Part shown: positions 26,488 to 35,056 of the stretch, piece after piece
How the letters are laid out: every line of letters starts with the position of its first letter
How positions within the stretch are numbered: the first letter of the stretch is position 1
Origin: a marine actinobacterium MedAcidi-G1
GTDB lineage: Bacteria; Actinomycetota; Acidimicrobiia; Acidimicrobiales; MedAcidi-G1
NCBI GenBank assembly: GCA_000817085.1
Contig: JUEM01000004.1
Coordinates: 29,641-93,640 of the forward strand
Reading direction: 5' to 3'
DNA length: 64,000 nucleotides
The notes under the pieces: model-generated
Database searches by the model: none
The model's input: only the letters and a program-made list of their open reading frames with translations
What the model was told of the DNA's origin: nothing
Program-made: the position numbers and the translations under genes

Positions 26488-27669
26488 TCAACCCCCTTCG
26501 AGAGCAACTGCGGTGTGTAGAGCAACACCGTAGAGGAGAGCCGACTCGTTTATGCGCATACGGTTTGAATGGCAGGGGGGAGCACTTAGCGAATCTACGA
26601 TATCTTCCGGGCAAACACCTAAAAAAGCCATTACACCGGGGACTTTCTCAAGTAGATATGAGAAATCTTCACCCCCCATTACAGGTGAAGGGAATTCGAA
26701 AAAGCTTCCTTCCCCAATAGTTTTTTCACAAAGCAATGCAAAACGAGCAGCTTCATTTGCATCATTTACAGTCACTGGATAACCCTCAGTGATTGTTACA
26801 TCTGCAGAACATTTATGCGCCTTGGCTATTTGATCACAAACCCTAATGACCGATTCTTTTATTTGACTCCTTGTATTTTCAGAAACACACCTAATTGTTC
26901 CTTCAAAGAAAGCTTTTTCGGGAATCACGTTTGTTGTAGTTCCAGCTACCACATGAGCAATAGTTACCAAGGCGGGATCAAAAGCATTTATTTCTCGGGT
27001 AACTGATGTTTGAATAGAATTTATCATTGACGCCATTGGAAGTATTGGGTCAGCGCAAAGGTGAGGCGTTGAAGCATGACCGCCTTGTCCAGTAACAGTA
27101 ACTTTGAGTTCATCAGTAGAAGCAAGCATTGCTCCGGGTCGACAGGCAACGAAGCCAGTTGGAAGATTTGGGGTTACATGAAGAGCAAAAGCACGGGTTA
27201 CATTTTTTAACACACCTTCATCAATCATAATTTGCGCTCCTCCCGCTCCTTCTTCTCCTGGCTGGAACATAAATCTAACTGTTCCGGAAAACCGGTCTCG
27301 CATTTCCGAAAGAACTTTCGCAGCACCGACAAGCATGGCTGTATGAGCATCGTGACCACAGGCGTGAGCGCGGCCCGGTTCCACCGAACAAAAAGTTTCC
27401 CCACTATCTTCGTCCATGGGCAGGGCATCAGTATCGGCACGTAAAAGAACGGTAGAACCTTCAGAGGTCTTTGTCCCTTTTAGATCAGCAATAACGGAAG
27501 TTAGATTTTCTCCAGTGGTTATTTCAAGAGGAAGGCCTTCTAAAGATTCGAGTATACGGTTTTGCGTTTTAGGGTTATCTAGGTCTAATTCCGGGTGAGC
27601 GTGTATATCTCTACGTACTGAAATAACTTCGTCCAGAACGGTATTTGAAATTTCCAATATTTGACTCAT
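26488..27669 (-). CDS. M20 family amidohydrolase (hippurate/N-acyl amino acid hydrolase type)
   Basis: 393 residues. Metal ligands are in RADTDALPM, HACGHDAHTAMLVGAA, FMFQPGEEGAGG and, at the C-terminus, PVMGGEDFSYLLEKVPG. The dimerisation domain starts at about 180 (TGQGGHASTPH). It hydrolyses N-acyl amino acids or related amides in the cytoplasm. It is the first gene of a four-gene minus-strand series ending with the cyclase. Confidence 0.87.
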   Translation of the reverse strand: MSQILEISNTVLDEVISVRRDIHAHPELDLDNPKTQNRILESLEGLPLEITTGENLTSVIADLKGTKTSEGSTVLLRADTDALPMDEDSGETFCSVEPGRAHACGHDAHTAMLVGAAKVLSEMRDRFSGTVRFMFQPGEEGAGGAQIMIDEGVLKNVTRAFALHVTPNLPTGFVACRPGAMLASTDELKVTVTGQGGHASTPHLCADPILPMASMINSIQTSVTREINAFDPALVTIAHVVAGTTTNVIPEKAFFEGTIRCVSENTRSQIKESVIRVCDQIAKAHKCSADVTITEGYPVTVNDANEAARFALLCEKTIGEGSFFEFPSPVMGGEDFSYLLEKVPGVMAFLGVCPEDIVDSLSAPPCHSNRMRINESALLYGVALHTAVALEGG

Positions 27670-27735
27670 TTAGACATACTGCTCCAAATCATATGATTTC
27701 AGCGGACTGGGCGATTTGTAAGGCAGAATAAGTGT

Positions 27736-28914
27736 GTGTCTTTAAAAGATGAAGAAATATATAAAGCTATTTCCGAGATACTGCCAAGCCTAGGTGCTGA
27801 AACTTTGCCTACAGTTTTAGGAGCCGGAAGTGATGACTTAGAAACAGGCAGAAATTATTTACAAACTCTCGTTAAAGAAGGCTGGATGCTCCCCACCTGG
27901 CCTCAAAAGTACGGTGGCAGAGATTCAACCCCAGAAGAGGCCTCCCAGATCTCTCGAATTTTAGGTTCATTCGAAGGTGCGGACCTTTACCCCTATGGAG
28001 TTGGTTTGAGTCTTGTGGGTCCCGTCTTGATGGAACTGGGTACACATGACCAGATGAACAGGTGGCTTTTACCGATTGCAAATGGTTCTGAAATTTGGTG
28101 CCAGATGTTCTCAGAACCTGACGCTGGCTCCGATTTAGCAAATGTGGCAATGAGTGCAGAAAAAGATGGAGAAGAATGGATTCTAAACGGTTCGAAAGTA
28201 TGGACTTCGAGAGGAGCGTATTCTAAGTGGGGAATGTGCCTTGCACGCACAGACCCTGAAACAACGAAACACTCCGGGCTCACGATGTTTGCCGTAGATA
28301 TGGAGTCGGAAGGAATTGAAGTTAGAACTATTGAACAAATGAACGGAGACAAACATTTCAGTGAAGTGTTTGTCTCTGATTTAGCTGTTGAAGACAGAAA
28401 TCGTATTGGTGAGCTAGGAGATGGGTGGAAAATTGCAGTAAAAACCCTTGCATTAGAAAGGTCGAGTTTGGGGGGAAGATCATTTGGCGGGGGTGATCAG
28501 TCAAATGGCCTTCCAAGCTGGTTGCAAGATTGGAAAGCTAAGGGTTATTTAGATAACCCCATATCACGACAAAAAGCGATGAAAGCATTCGTGCTTTATC
28601 GTGTCAATCAGCTGACCGTTTCGCGTGCTGCGTCTGCCGGAAACAGTGCCGGCCCTGCAGGTTCTGGTGCCAAATTAAGGAGTGTTCTGGCATTTAAATT
28701 TCGCGCTTATTTATCGAAAGAACTTTTCGGAGCAGAAGGAATGCTTATAAACGATCATGAACACATCGAATTTTTAACCGGACCATCGATGTCGATCCGT
28801 GGAGGTACTGATGAAGTGCAGAGAAATATTCTTGGTGAGCGTGTACTGGGACTTCCTACAGAACACCGCGTGGACAAAGAAGGATCTTATAGGGACTTAC
28901 TGAAAGTAAAATGA
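27736..28914 (+). CDS. Acyl-CoA dehydrogenase
   Basis: 392 residues, GTG start (MSLKDEE). Central FAD/substrate signature MFSEPDAGSDLANVAMSAEKDGEEWILNGSKVWTS (about 118-155) and C-terminal SIRGGTDEVQRNILGERVLGLP. It introduces a trans-2 double bond into acyl-CoA using FAD. Its stop abuts the citrate synthase stop (convergent, no gap). The chain-length preference is not apparent. Confidence 0.88.
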   Translation: MSLKDEEIYKAISEILPSLGAETLPTVLGAGSDDLETGRNYLQTLVKEGWMLPTWPQKYGGRDSTPEEASQISRILGSFEGADLYPYGVGLSLVGPVLMELGTHDQMNRWLLPIANGSEIWCQMFSEPDAGSDLANVAMSAEKDGEEWILNGSKVWTSRGAYSKWGMCLARTDPETTKHSGLTMFAVDMESEGIEVRTIEQMNGDKHFSEVFVSDLAVEDRNRIGELGDGWKIAVKTLALERSSLGGRSFGGGDQSNGLPSWLQDWKAKGYLDNPISRQKAMKAFVLYRVNQLTVSRAASAGNSAGPAGSGAKLRSVLAFKFRAYLSKELFGAEGMLINDHEHIEFLTGPSMSIRGGTDEVQRNILGERVLGLPTEHRVDKEGSYRDLLKVK

Positions 28915-30195
28915 TTACCGTTTGTCTATAGGTTGGACATCTCTTTCAGGCGACCCGATGTAGATTTGACGAGGTCTTGCTATACGAGAGTTCTGCGACA
29001 GCATCTCATCCCAATGGGCTAACCATCCTGGAGTTCGTCCAATAGCAAAAAGCACTGTAAACATTTCAACTGGGAAACCCATTGCCTGATATGTGAGACC
29101 AGAATAAAAATCAACATTGGGGTAAAGTTTTCGACTCACGAAATAGTCATCAGCAAGCGCCACTTCTTCGAGTTTTAATGCCATATCCAACAAAGGGTTT
29201 TTACCCACGACATCAAAAACTTGATGTGCTGTGTCTTTTACAATTCGAGCCCGAGGATCATAATTTTTGTAAACCCTGTGTCCAAAACCCATAAGACGTC
29301 TCTCACCAGCTTTTACAGCATTTATAAAGCTATCGATTTGATCGTATGAACCTATTTCTTCGAGCATCCGAATAACACTTTCATTCGCTCCGCCATGAAG
29401 TGGGCCAGATAACGCCGAGCAAGCTGCCGATACAGTCAAATATGGATCCGCTAGAGAACTCCCTACTACGCGACCCGCAGTTGTCGAACAGTTCTGACTG
29501 TGATCTGCATGAAGAACAAACAAAAGATCCAGAGCACGTCTCAGAACAGGATCGACTTCATGTTCAGAATCACCTGGTCTGAACATCATCGATAGGAAAT
29601 TATTTGTGTAGTCGAGATCAGGGTCCGGAAGCACGTAAGGGGTTCCTACACTTCGTCGATAGGCGCTGGCTGCGAGAGTGGGCATTTTCGCAATCAACCT
29701 GACTATTTGTTTTCTTCGCACAAGTGGATCTTCTACGTCTTTACTCTCCGGGAAGAAAGTGGACAGCGCTGCGACAGTTGAGACTAAGACTCCCATTGCA
29801 TGAGCATCATCTCTAAACCCTTCGAGAATACGCTTATGGAAGTTTTCGTGAATAGTGGATTCTTCTTGTATCTCTTCTTCCCACGATGCGAGTTGCTCTC
29901 TGGTAGGAAGTTCACCGTCTAGTAGAAGATATGCAACTTCAAGAAAAGAGCAATCTTTAGCAAGTTGTTCAATTGGGTATCCTCTGTACCTTAGAAAGCC
30001 CGCATTGCCATCCAACTCTGTTACAGCACTATGGGCGCCGGAAGTATTTCCAAATGAAGCATCGTCAAACCATATGCCCGGAAGTAGTTTTGACCACTCG
30101 CCAGAATCAACCCCATTTTTATCTATAGGAATTTCTATTGAATCTCCGGTTCTATTATCTGTGATGCTTATACTCTCGGACACTTTTAGTTTCAC
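28915..30195 (-). CDS. gltA: Citrate synthase
   Basis: 426 residues, hexameric type-II-like length. Catalytic His in ADHSQNCSTTAGRVVGS and GPLHGGANESVIRML, Arg in GFGHRVYKNYDPRA and Asp in PNVDFYSGLTYQAMGFP. It condenses oxaloacetate and acetyl-CoA in the TCA cycle. The N-terminal small domain (LPGIWFDDASFGNTSGAHSAVTELDG) is complete. It is transcribed from its own region; the next upstream gene on this strand ends 50 nt away. Confidence 0.93.
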   Translation of the reverse strand: MKLKVSESISITDNRTGDSIEIPIDKNGVDSGEWSKLLPGIWFDDASFGNTSGAHSAVTELDGNAGFLRYRGYPIEQLAKDCSFLEVAYLLLDGELPTREQLASWEEEIQEESTIHENFHKRILEGFRDDAHAMGVLVSTVAALSTFFPESKDVEDPLVRRKQIVRLIAKMPTLAASAYRRSVGTPYVLPDPDLDYTNNFLSMMFRPGDSEHEVDPVLRRALDLLFVLHADHSQNCSTTAGRVVGSSLADPYLTVSAACSALSGPLHGGANESVIRMLEEIGSYDQIDSFINAVKAGERRLMGFGHRVYKNYDPRARIVKDTAHQVFDVVGKNPLLDMALKLEEVALADDYFVSRKLYPNVDFYSGLTYQAMGFPVEMFTVLFAIGRTPGWLAHWDEMLSQNSRIARPRQIYIGSPERDVQPIDKR

Positions 30196-30244
30196 CTTTC
30201 GTCGACTTCTAATTTACCAGACGTAATCAATTTTCCTGAAGAGT

Positions 30245-31600
30245 TTACAGAGGGATATTGTCATGCTTGCGTTTCGGCAGTCGCTCTTTCTTCTCGGATA
30301 AGAGCGCTAAAGCTGAAGCAATTTCGGATCTCGTTTCAGACGGTTCTATTATTCGGTCAACTGAACCTCTCTCTGCAGCAACAAATGGATTAAGCAGTTT
30401 CTCTTCATAGTGACTCTCAAGAGAAAGTTTTTCTTCATCGCCAGCATCACGGTGCAGGATCTCGACTGCTCCTTTCGCCCCCATAACTGCTATTTCAGCT
30501 GATGGCCATGCCAACATAAGATCATTTCCCATGTAACGCGAATCCATAACTATGTATGCACCTCCATAGGATTTTCTGAGAATTAGGCAAACTCTCGGAA
30601 CAGTTGATCTTGCATATGCAAAAGCCATTTGAGCTCCATATCTGATCATCCCTCTCCATTCAAGGTCCTTTCCCGGATAGAACCCAGAAGTGTCGACAAA
30701 AGTCACCAATGGCAAATTGAAAGAATCACAGAATGAAACAAATCTTGCTCCTTTTTGTGAGGCAGGTATGTCTAAAGTTCCCGCCATTGACTGAGGCTGG
30801 TTTGCGACTACTCCGATTGGTCTCCCCCCTATGGAAGCAAATGCAGTAATAATATTAGGAGCCCAATTTTTACGAGATTCAAGAATGTAATTGTCATCAA
30901 CTACACAATTGATCACATCGCGAACGTCGTAACTGTCTGATATTGAACTAGGAAGAATGTCACCTGCTTCGGGAGTGGAGCGATCGGGGGCGTCATTGCT
31001 ATCCCAGCCTTGAGGAATTTCATATGCACTATCAGGTAAAAAAGACAGTAACTCTCGGATAAGTTCTTTACCTTCGTCAAGATCACTGACTATAAAATGG
31101 GAAACACCGGTAGTTCGATCATGCAAAGAAGCTCCTCCTAGATCTTCACTGTTAGTGGTTTCGCCAGTAAACAATTCAGCCATCTGCGGGCCACTTACAA
31201 AGGCATAACTATCCTCAATCATGATTACGAAGTCAGCAAGGCCTAGAAGCAGGGCTGGTCCAGAGACTGTAGCTCCAGTAACACAAAAAATAACCGGTAC
31301 TTTACCTGAGCACCTTACGAGTTCTTTAGCTGCCGTACCCCAACTGTGCACCGCTGCGACACCTTCCAGAATGTCAGCTCCGGATGACTCCACGAAACAA
31401 ACAAGAGGCATGCCTTGTTCGTGAGCTATTTTTGCGGCATTCGCAAAGTTTTCACCGTCGATTGGTTTTATTGATTTATTTTCTTCAGTTCCAATTTCTA
31501 CCTGCATTACGTTTCGACCTGCCAGAGAGAGCACATTTGAAGTTACAGAACCTGCTGTTTTACCTCTAATTTTTACGAAGTGCTTGGATTCGCTGTCCAT
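30245..31600 (-). CDS. Acyl-CoA carboxylase carboxyltransferase (beta) subunit
   Basis: 451 residues from ATG 31600; a GTG at 31612 in frame overlaps the upstream regulator gene. Two crotonase-like halves: N-terminal VCFVESSGADILEGVAAVHSWG and PVIFCVTGATVSGPALLLGLADFVIM; C-terminal GVVANQPQSMAGTLDIPASQKGARFVSFCDSFNLPLVTFVDTSGFYPG and SYGGAYIVMDSRYMGNDLMLAWPSAEIAVMGAKGAVEI. These give the acetyl/propionyl-CoA carboxylase signature. It is shorter than usual (about 510-550), mainly at the N-terminus. No biotin carboxylase or BCCP gene is present here, so it needs a partner encoded elsewhere. Confidence 0.85.
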   Translation of the reverse strand: MDSESKHFVKIRGKTAGSVTSNVLSLAGRNVMQVEIGTEENKSIKPIDGENFANAAKIAHEQGMPLVCFVESSGADILEGVAAVHSWGTAAKELVRCSGKVPVIFCVTGATVSGPALLLGLADFVIMIEDSYAFVSGPQMAELFTGETTNSEDLGGASLHDRTTGVSHFIVSDLDEGKELIRELLSFLPDSAYEIPQGWDSNDAPDRSTPEAGDILPSSISDSYDVRDVINCVVDDNYILESRKNWAPNIITAFASIGGRPIGVVANQPQSMAGTLDIPASQKGARFVSFCDSFNLPLVTFVDTSGFYPGKDLEWRGMIRYGAQMAFAYARSTVPRVCLILRKSYGGAYIVMDSRYMGNDLMLAWPSAEIAVMGAKGAVEILHRDAGDEEKLSLESHYEEKLLNPFVAAERGSVDRIIEPSETRSEIASALALLSEKKERLPKRKHDNIPL

Positions 31601-31602
31601 AT

Positions 31603-32532
31603 TTAGATGCACACCTCGATGCCTGGCTGCTTGGGACCAATCTCTTTTACCACTTCATGTATAACCTCATTGGTTGCCCTTGAAGGTAGAGACGGAGTCA
31701 TTCTTTTGTTTCTTATTAGTGTTACTGGTCTTTTAAGGAGCCCAGTAATCCTTATTAGAACCCAGTTGTTATCGGGATACCCAGAAGCCGCACTAGCGGG
31801 AAGAATAGCAGGAGCGTGACCTTGGAAAGCTAAAGAAGCTAGAAGCCTTAACCCATCGACTTCTGCGCTAATTTTCATTTCCACACCGGCAGATGATAGT
31901 TCTTCATCTAACGAGTCGCGAAAAAATGTTCCTTGTGCTGCCATCATCATTTCGTATTCGGAAAGATCTTGAACTGATATGGATTCGTTCTTAGCTATGG
32001 GGTGACCTGCTGGAGCGACGATTATTCTTTCTTCTTCAAATAATATTTTTGATTCCAAACTTGCGTTCATTGCGGAGGTATTGATAATTGCAAGGTCAAG
32101 ATCCCCAGAAATAATTTTTTGAGTCAACGAATTCGTGTCAGCGTCGAAGACTCTCGGCTGAAGAGAAGGAAAGGCTTCAGCCAGTTTTTCCAACAGAGGT
32201 GCAATTATCCAACGGGTAGCTGCACCTATGCAACCTATTCGAACCTGACCTTCAACTTCTTCGTTTATTGAAAGAAGATCATCTGATATTGCTTTTATCT
32301 CTGATCTAATTCTACGAGCTCTGTCTATTACCGCTAGACCTTCAGGCGTGGGTTGCATGGTACGACGATCTAATAAAACTTTCCCGAGTTCCTTTTCTAG
32401 TTTTGCAACATGATTCGAGACATTTGATTGCACTGTGTGGAGGGAACGTGCGGCGGAAGAGAAACTTCCGTGATCAGCCACGGCTATTAAGTGGTTTAAT
32501 TGTCTTAGGTCCATCACTTTTAAGGATGCCAT
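31603..32532 (-). CDS. LysR family transcriptional regulator
   Basis: 309 residues. The winged helix-turn-helix is at about 8-65 (LRQLNHLIAVADHGSFSSAARSLHTVQSNVSNHVAKLEKELG), followed by a periplasmic-binding-like effector domain with VEGQVRIGCIGAATRWIIAPLL. Unusually for LysR it is co-directional and nearly contiguous with the carboxyltransferase gene (stop at 31603, start at 31600). It could instead regulate the TauD-type gene 138 nt upstream on the same strand. The ligand is unknown. Confidence 0.87.
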   Translation of the reverse strand: MASLKVMDLRQLNHLIAVADHGSFSSAARSLHTVQSNVSNHVAKLEKELGKVLLDRRTMQPTPEGLAVIDRARRIRSEIKAISDDLLSINEEVEGQVRIGCIGAATRWIIAPLLEKLAEAFPSLQPRVFDADTNSLTQKIISGDLDLAIINTSAMNASLESKILFEEERIIVAPAGHPIAKNESISVQDLSEYEMMMAAQGTFFRDSLDEELSSAGVEMKISAEVDGLRLLASLAFQGHAPAILPASAASGYPDNNWVLIRITGLLKRPVTLIRNKRMTPSLPSRATNEVIHEVVKEIGPKQPGIEVCI

Positions 32533-32670
32533 TAGATTTGTTGATATGCGATAAAGATTTCACTTATGGCAATTTTTTTATATTTACCAGTTGTTCACGC
32601 GGTAACAATGTCAGAGTAATCAAAGATTTTTTATTCCGGGTATTTGTTATTAAAGTTTTTGGAAGAGACG

Positions 32671-33477
32671 TTAAAGTGGTCTGTCGCCGATTATCGTCAC
32701 CCGTTCAACGTGTCTTGTTTGTGGATAGAAATCATTCGATGCATGATGTTGCACGATTCTGTTGTCCCACATCACGATTGTGTCAACCTCCCACTTGATT
32801 CGACATTGTATTGAGGGGTCAAGTATTGCCCGCTCAAGAACGTTGAGTAAATGCTGGCTTTCTTTCTTGTCGACTCCTTCTATATGAGATACGAATGGTC
32901 GGTTTGTGTAAATACCTCTCTCACCTGTTACAGGATGTGTTCGGATTACCGGATGTCGAGCTGAGGGAAATTCTTCTTGTTTCTTTTTCCGTTCTTCTAG
33001 ATTCATTCTATGCCCAAATGTTCGAGTGAAGTCATGTATTGCATAAAGAGAGTCAACGCGATTTTTCACATCCGGCTCTAGACGATTATAGGCTTCAGCA
33101 GTATTTGCAAATGATGTGTCTCCACCAACAGCGGGTATAACACGGCCACGAAGTATCGACCCCATCGAGGGCTCTTGACGCCAGGTCACATCCGAGTGCC
33201 AATTTGAAGCTGCGTACTGCACTTTTTCGTTGGATACTATTTCAACAACTTCTGGATGGCCATCTGGACTAGGCGCAAACGGGTGAATTTCCAAATTACC
33301 GAAGTTTTTTCCAAATTCGATGTGCTGTTCTCTTGTAATGTTCTGATTTCGAAAGACAAGAACTTTGTGGTCAAGCCAAGCTTGATTTATGTAGTCAATT
33401 TGTGGAGGGGTCGGTTCAGCAAGATTAATATCAGTAATTTCCGCCCCAAGATGTCCACTGATAAGGTTTGTTTTCAC
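32671..33477 (-). CDS. TauD/TfdA family 2-oxoglutarate-dependent dioxygenase
   Basis: 268 residues. The iron triad is visible as WHSDVTW (HxD, about 93) and VQHHASNDF (distal His, about 247), with Arg in TRHVERVTIIGD binding 2-oxoglutarate. SILRGRVIPAVGGDTSFANTAEAYNRL matches taurine dioxygenase-like enzymes. It hydroxylates a substrate such as a sulfonate, a quaternary amine or an aromatic ether. No transporter is adjacent to identify it. Confidence 0.87.
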   Translation of the reverse strand: MKTNLISGHLGAEITDINLAEPTPPQIDYINQAWLDHKVLVFRNQNITREQHIEFGKNFGNLEIHPFAPSPDGHPEVVEIVSNEKVQYAASNWHSDVTWRQEPSMGSILRGRVIPAVGGDTSFANTAEAYNRLEPDVKNRVDSLYAIHDFTRTFGHRMNLEERKKKQEEFPSARHPVIRTHPVTGERGIYTNRPFVSHIEGVDKKESQHLLNVLERAILDPSIQCRIKWEVDTIVMWDNRIVQHHASNDFYPQTRHVERVTIIGDRPL

Positions 33478-33510
33478 ATTTTCCTAAATTATTAATTCCT
33501 TAATCTTAGA

Positions 33511-33526
33511 ACTTCGCAAACGAAGT
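33511..33526. repeat. Short perfect inverted repeat in the promoter region
   Basis: ACTTCG, four-base loop CAAA, CGAAGT. It sits between the dioxygenase gene and the DnaK-like gene and could be an operator or a small hairpin. The same gap also has two TATTGTCT copies near 33571-33590. Confidence 0.4.
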
Positions 33527-33638
33527 GACATAATCGTTCTCTTAAGGAGACTTAAAGGAAAATAGGTATTGTCTTTCATATATTGTCTATTTTTAAAAAG
33601 ATAAAAAAACATTCAAGAAATATAAATCGCGAGAGTGT

Positions 33639-34463
33639 ATGAAAACTGCATTAACCATATATCTGGGAAAAGATTCGGCTTTTGCTGCTGTAGATGTTGA
33701 TGATCAAATCGACCTTTTAGCTCTTGGCGAATCTGAGGCAGGATTATCTATCGCTGACGCTGTAGATCCATACGATTCAGAGACTAAGTTATCGAAGGAA
33801 GATTTAACCCATACAGAGTTATTTATGGCTAATTTATTTTCCAAAATCATTACACGTTGTATTCGAGTTGTTGATATTTATCCAGACGAAGTTTTATTAG
33901 TTGTAAGTGAAGATATCTCTAGTCCAGATGTTTATTTTGCAGCCGCTCAACGAGCGCAAATAAGAAATATGACGGTGATCAAGGAGAAGCGCTCATTAGC
34001 AGCGTTAGCGTCTTACGGCCCGAAAGGAATTAGCGCGGACTACGCACCAGCTATAGGAGGTTTGTTTTGGATTAGGCATGGTGATTCTCTTACAGGCTCA
34101 TTACCTATAGTCACCAGGGAAGATTTGGGCGCCACGGAAAAAGTTGTCAAGAAACCCCCTGTCTCTCCATCTGCTCCGTCTGTAATTTCTCTTGGAGATC
34201 GTTCTGTTTTTGATTTGCAAGTAGATAGAGGCAAAAAGAAAAGTGTCAGTCTGTCATGGTTTGTGGCATTCCTCATTCTTTGTGCAGGGTCAATATCTGT
34301 CTATTATTTTGTTTTTTCTGACTCACAGGAATCTTCTAAAAAAGAATTAGAAAATGCAATTGTTCCTGTTGTGAGTGTTCCTGTTGTGAGTGTTCCTGTT
34401 GTGAGTGTTCCTGTTGTGAGTGTTCCTGTTGTGAGTGTTCCTGTTGTGAGTGTCCTGTTGTGA
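33639..34463 (+). CDS. DnaK/actin-like membrane protein, N-terminal part ended by a frameshift in a tandem repeat
   Basis: 274 residues. Residues 1-160 resemble a degenerate Hsp70/actin-type ATPase lobe (ALTIYLGKDSAFAAVDVD in place of the phosphate-1 loop; PDEVLLVVSEDISSPDVYFAAAQRAQIRNMTVIKEKRSLAALASYG in place of the segment before the connector), lacking clear ATP-binding glycines. A single membrane segment follows at about 206-229 (WFVAFLILCAGSISVYYFVF), then a (VPVVS)n linker. A 14-nt repeat unit at 34452-34465 shifts the frame, giving a stop at 34461. With one base more, the protein would continue into the next frame as a 472-residue protein. Either two proteins are made, or this is an off-phase or erroneous copy. 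Confidence 0.7.
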   Translation: MKTALTIYLGKDSAFAAVDVDDQIDLLALGESEAGLSIADAVDPYDSETKLSKEDLTHTELFMANLFSKIITRCIRVVDIYPDEVLLVVSEDISSPDVYFAAAQRAQIRNMTVIKEKRSLAALASYGPKGISADYAPAIGGLFWIRHGDSLTGSLPIVTREDLGATEKVVKKPPVSPSAPSVISLGDRSVFDLQVDRGKKKSVSLSWFVAFLILCAGSISVYYFVFSDSQESSKKELENAIVPVVSVPVVSVPVVSVPVVSVPVVSVPVVSVLL

Positions 34464-34495
34464 GTGTTCCTGTTGTGAGCGTTCCTGTCGTCACT
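34362..34495 (+). repeat. 15-bp coding minisatellite (VPVVS)n with one 14-bp unit
   Basis: Unit GTTCCTGTTGTGAGT. Units 1-6 (34362-34451) are perfect 15-mers. Unit 7 (34452-34465) lacks one T. Unit 8 (34466-34480) differs at the last base. Unit 9 (34481-34495) is degenerate. Because the unit is a multiple of three, ordinary copy-number change keeps the frame, whereas gain or loss of the 14-nt unit switches it. Each unit also contains an in-frame GTG, a possible re-start codon. Confidence 0.95.
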
Positions 34496-35056
34496 GAAAG
34501 CGAACAAGTAATTGAGGCTGAAAGCCCCGAGTTGGGCGCAGTAACTTTAGCTGAAAACGGATTACTTCTATTAGCAGGAACAGCAGAGCAACTTCTTTTG
34601 CCCTTCGATTCACCTCAAGAAGCAGTAATGAGTTCTTTGATAAGTTTTCTTGGTCAACCCGATAGAGAAAATATTACGGATGGCGATGAAAGCTGTGGTT
34701 CAACTGATCTACAGGTTTTCAAATTCGATGACCTAGAAGTAGTTTTTGAATCCTATGATATGGGTCCAATTTTTACACAATGGTTTGTTTCAGGTAAAAA
34801 CGCCAGTGAAACAAACCTATGGACCCTCGGCAGAATTGGTTTAGGATCAAGTATTTTAGAACTTAATAAAATTTCTGAAAGTCAAATATTACTTGAAGAA
34901 GTATTTCCCGGAACTAATGATCCAGCGGGGAAGTTCCAAATAGATCCCTTTGGTTTAGGAATGCTTATAAATGGCTTGACTAGCAATACGAATGATCAGG
35001 GAAAAATATTAGAGATGTGGGCTGGTGAAGGATGTCAAAGGTTCCCAGTAAGTTAG
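34460..35056 (+). CDS. Extracytoplasmic C-terminal part of the DnaK-like membrane protein, out of frame
   Basis: 198 residues. The frame begins within the repeat: GTG 34460 overlaps the upstream stop as GTGA. Two VPVV units are followed by TESEQVIEAESPELG and a globular domain (WTLGRIGLGSSILELNKI..., EMWAGEGCQRF) with two Cys that could form a disulfide. No family recognised. As a stand-alone protein it would lack any signal peptide, so its natural state is most likely fused to the membrane segment encoded upstream. It converges with the epimerase gene (4-nt overlap). Confidence 0.65.
   Translation: MSVPVVSVPVVTESEQVIEAESPELGAVTLAENGLLLLAGTAEQLLLPFDSPQEAVMSSLISFLGQPDRENITDGDESCGSTDLQVFKFDDLEVVFESYDMGPIFTQWFVSGKNASETNLWTLGRIGLGSSILELNKISESQILLEEVFPGTNDPAGKFQIDPFGLGMLINGLTSNTNDQGKILEMWAGEGCQRFPVS

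Noticed and set aside
34304-34507. Minus-strand frame of LTTGT repeats
   Set aside because: It is the complement of the VPVVS minisatellite; it has no start context or protein-like sequence.
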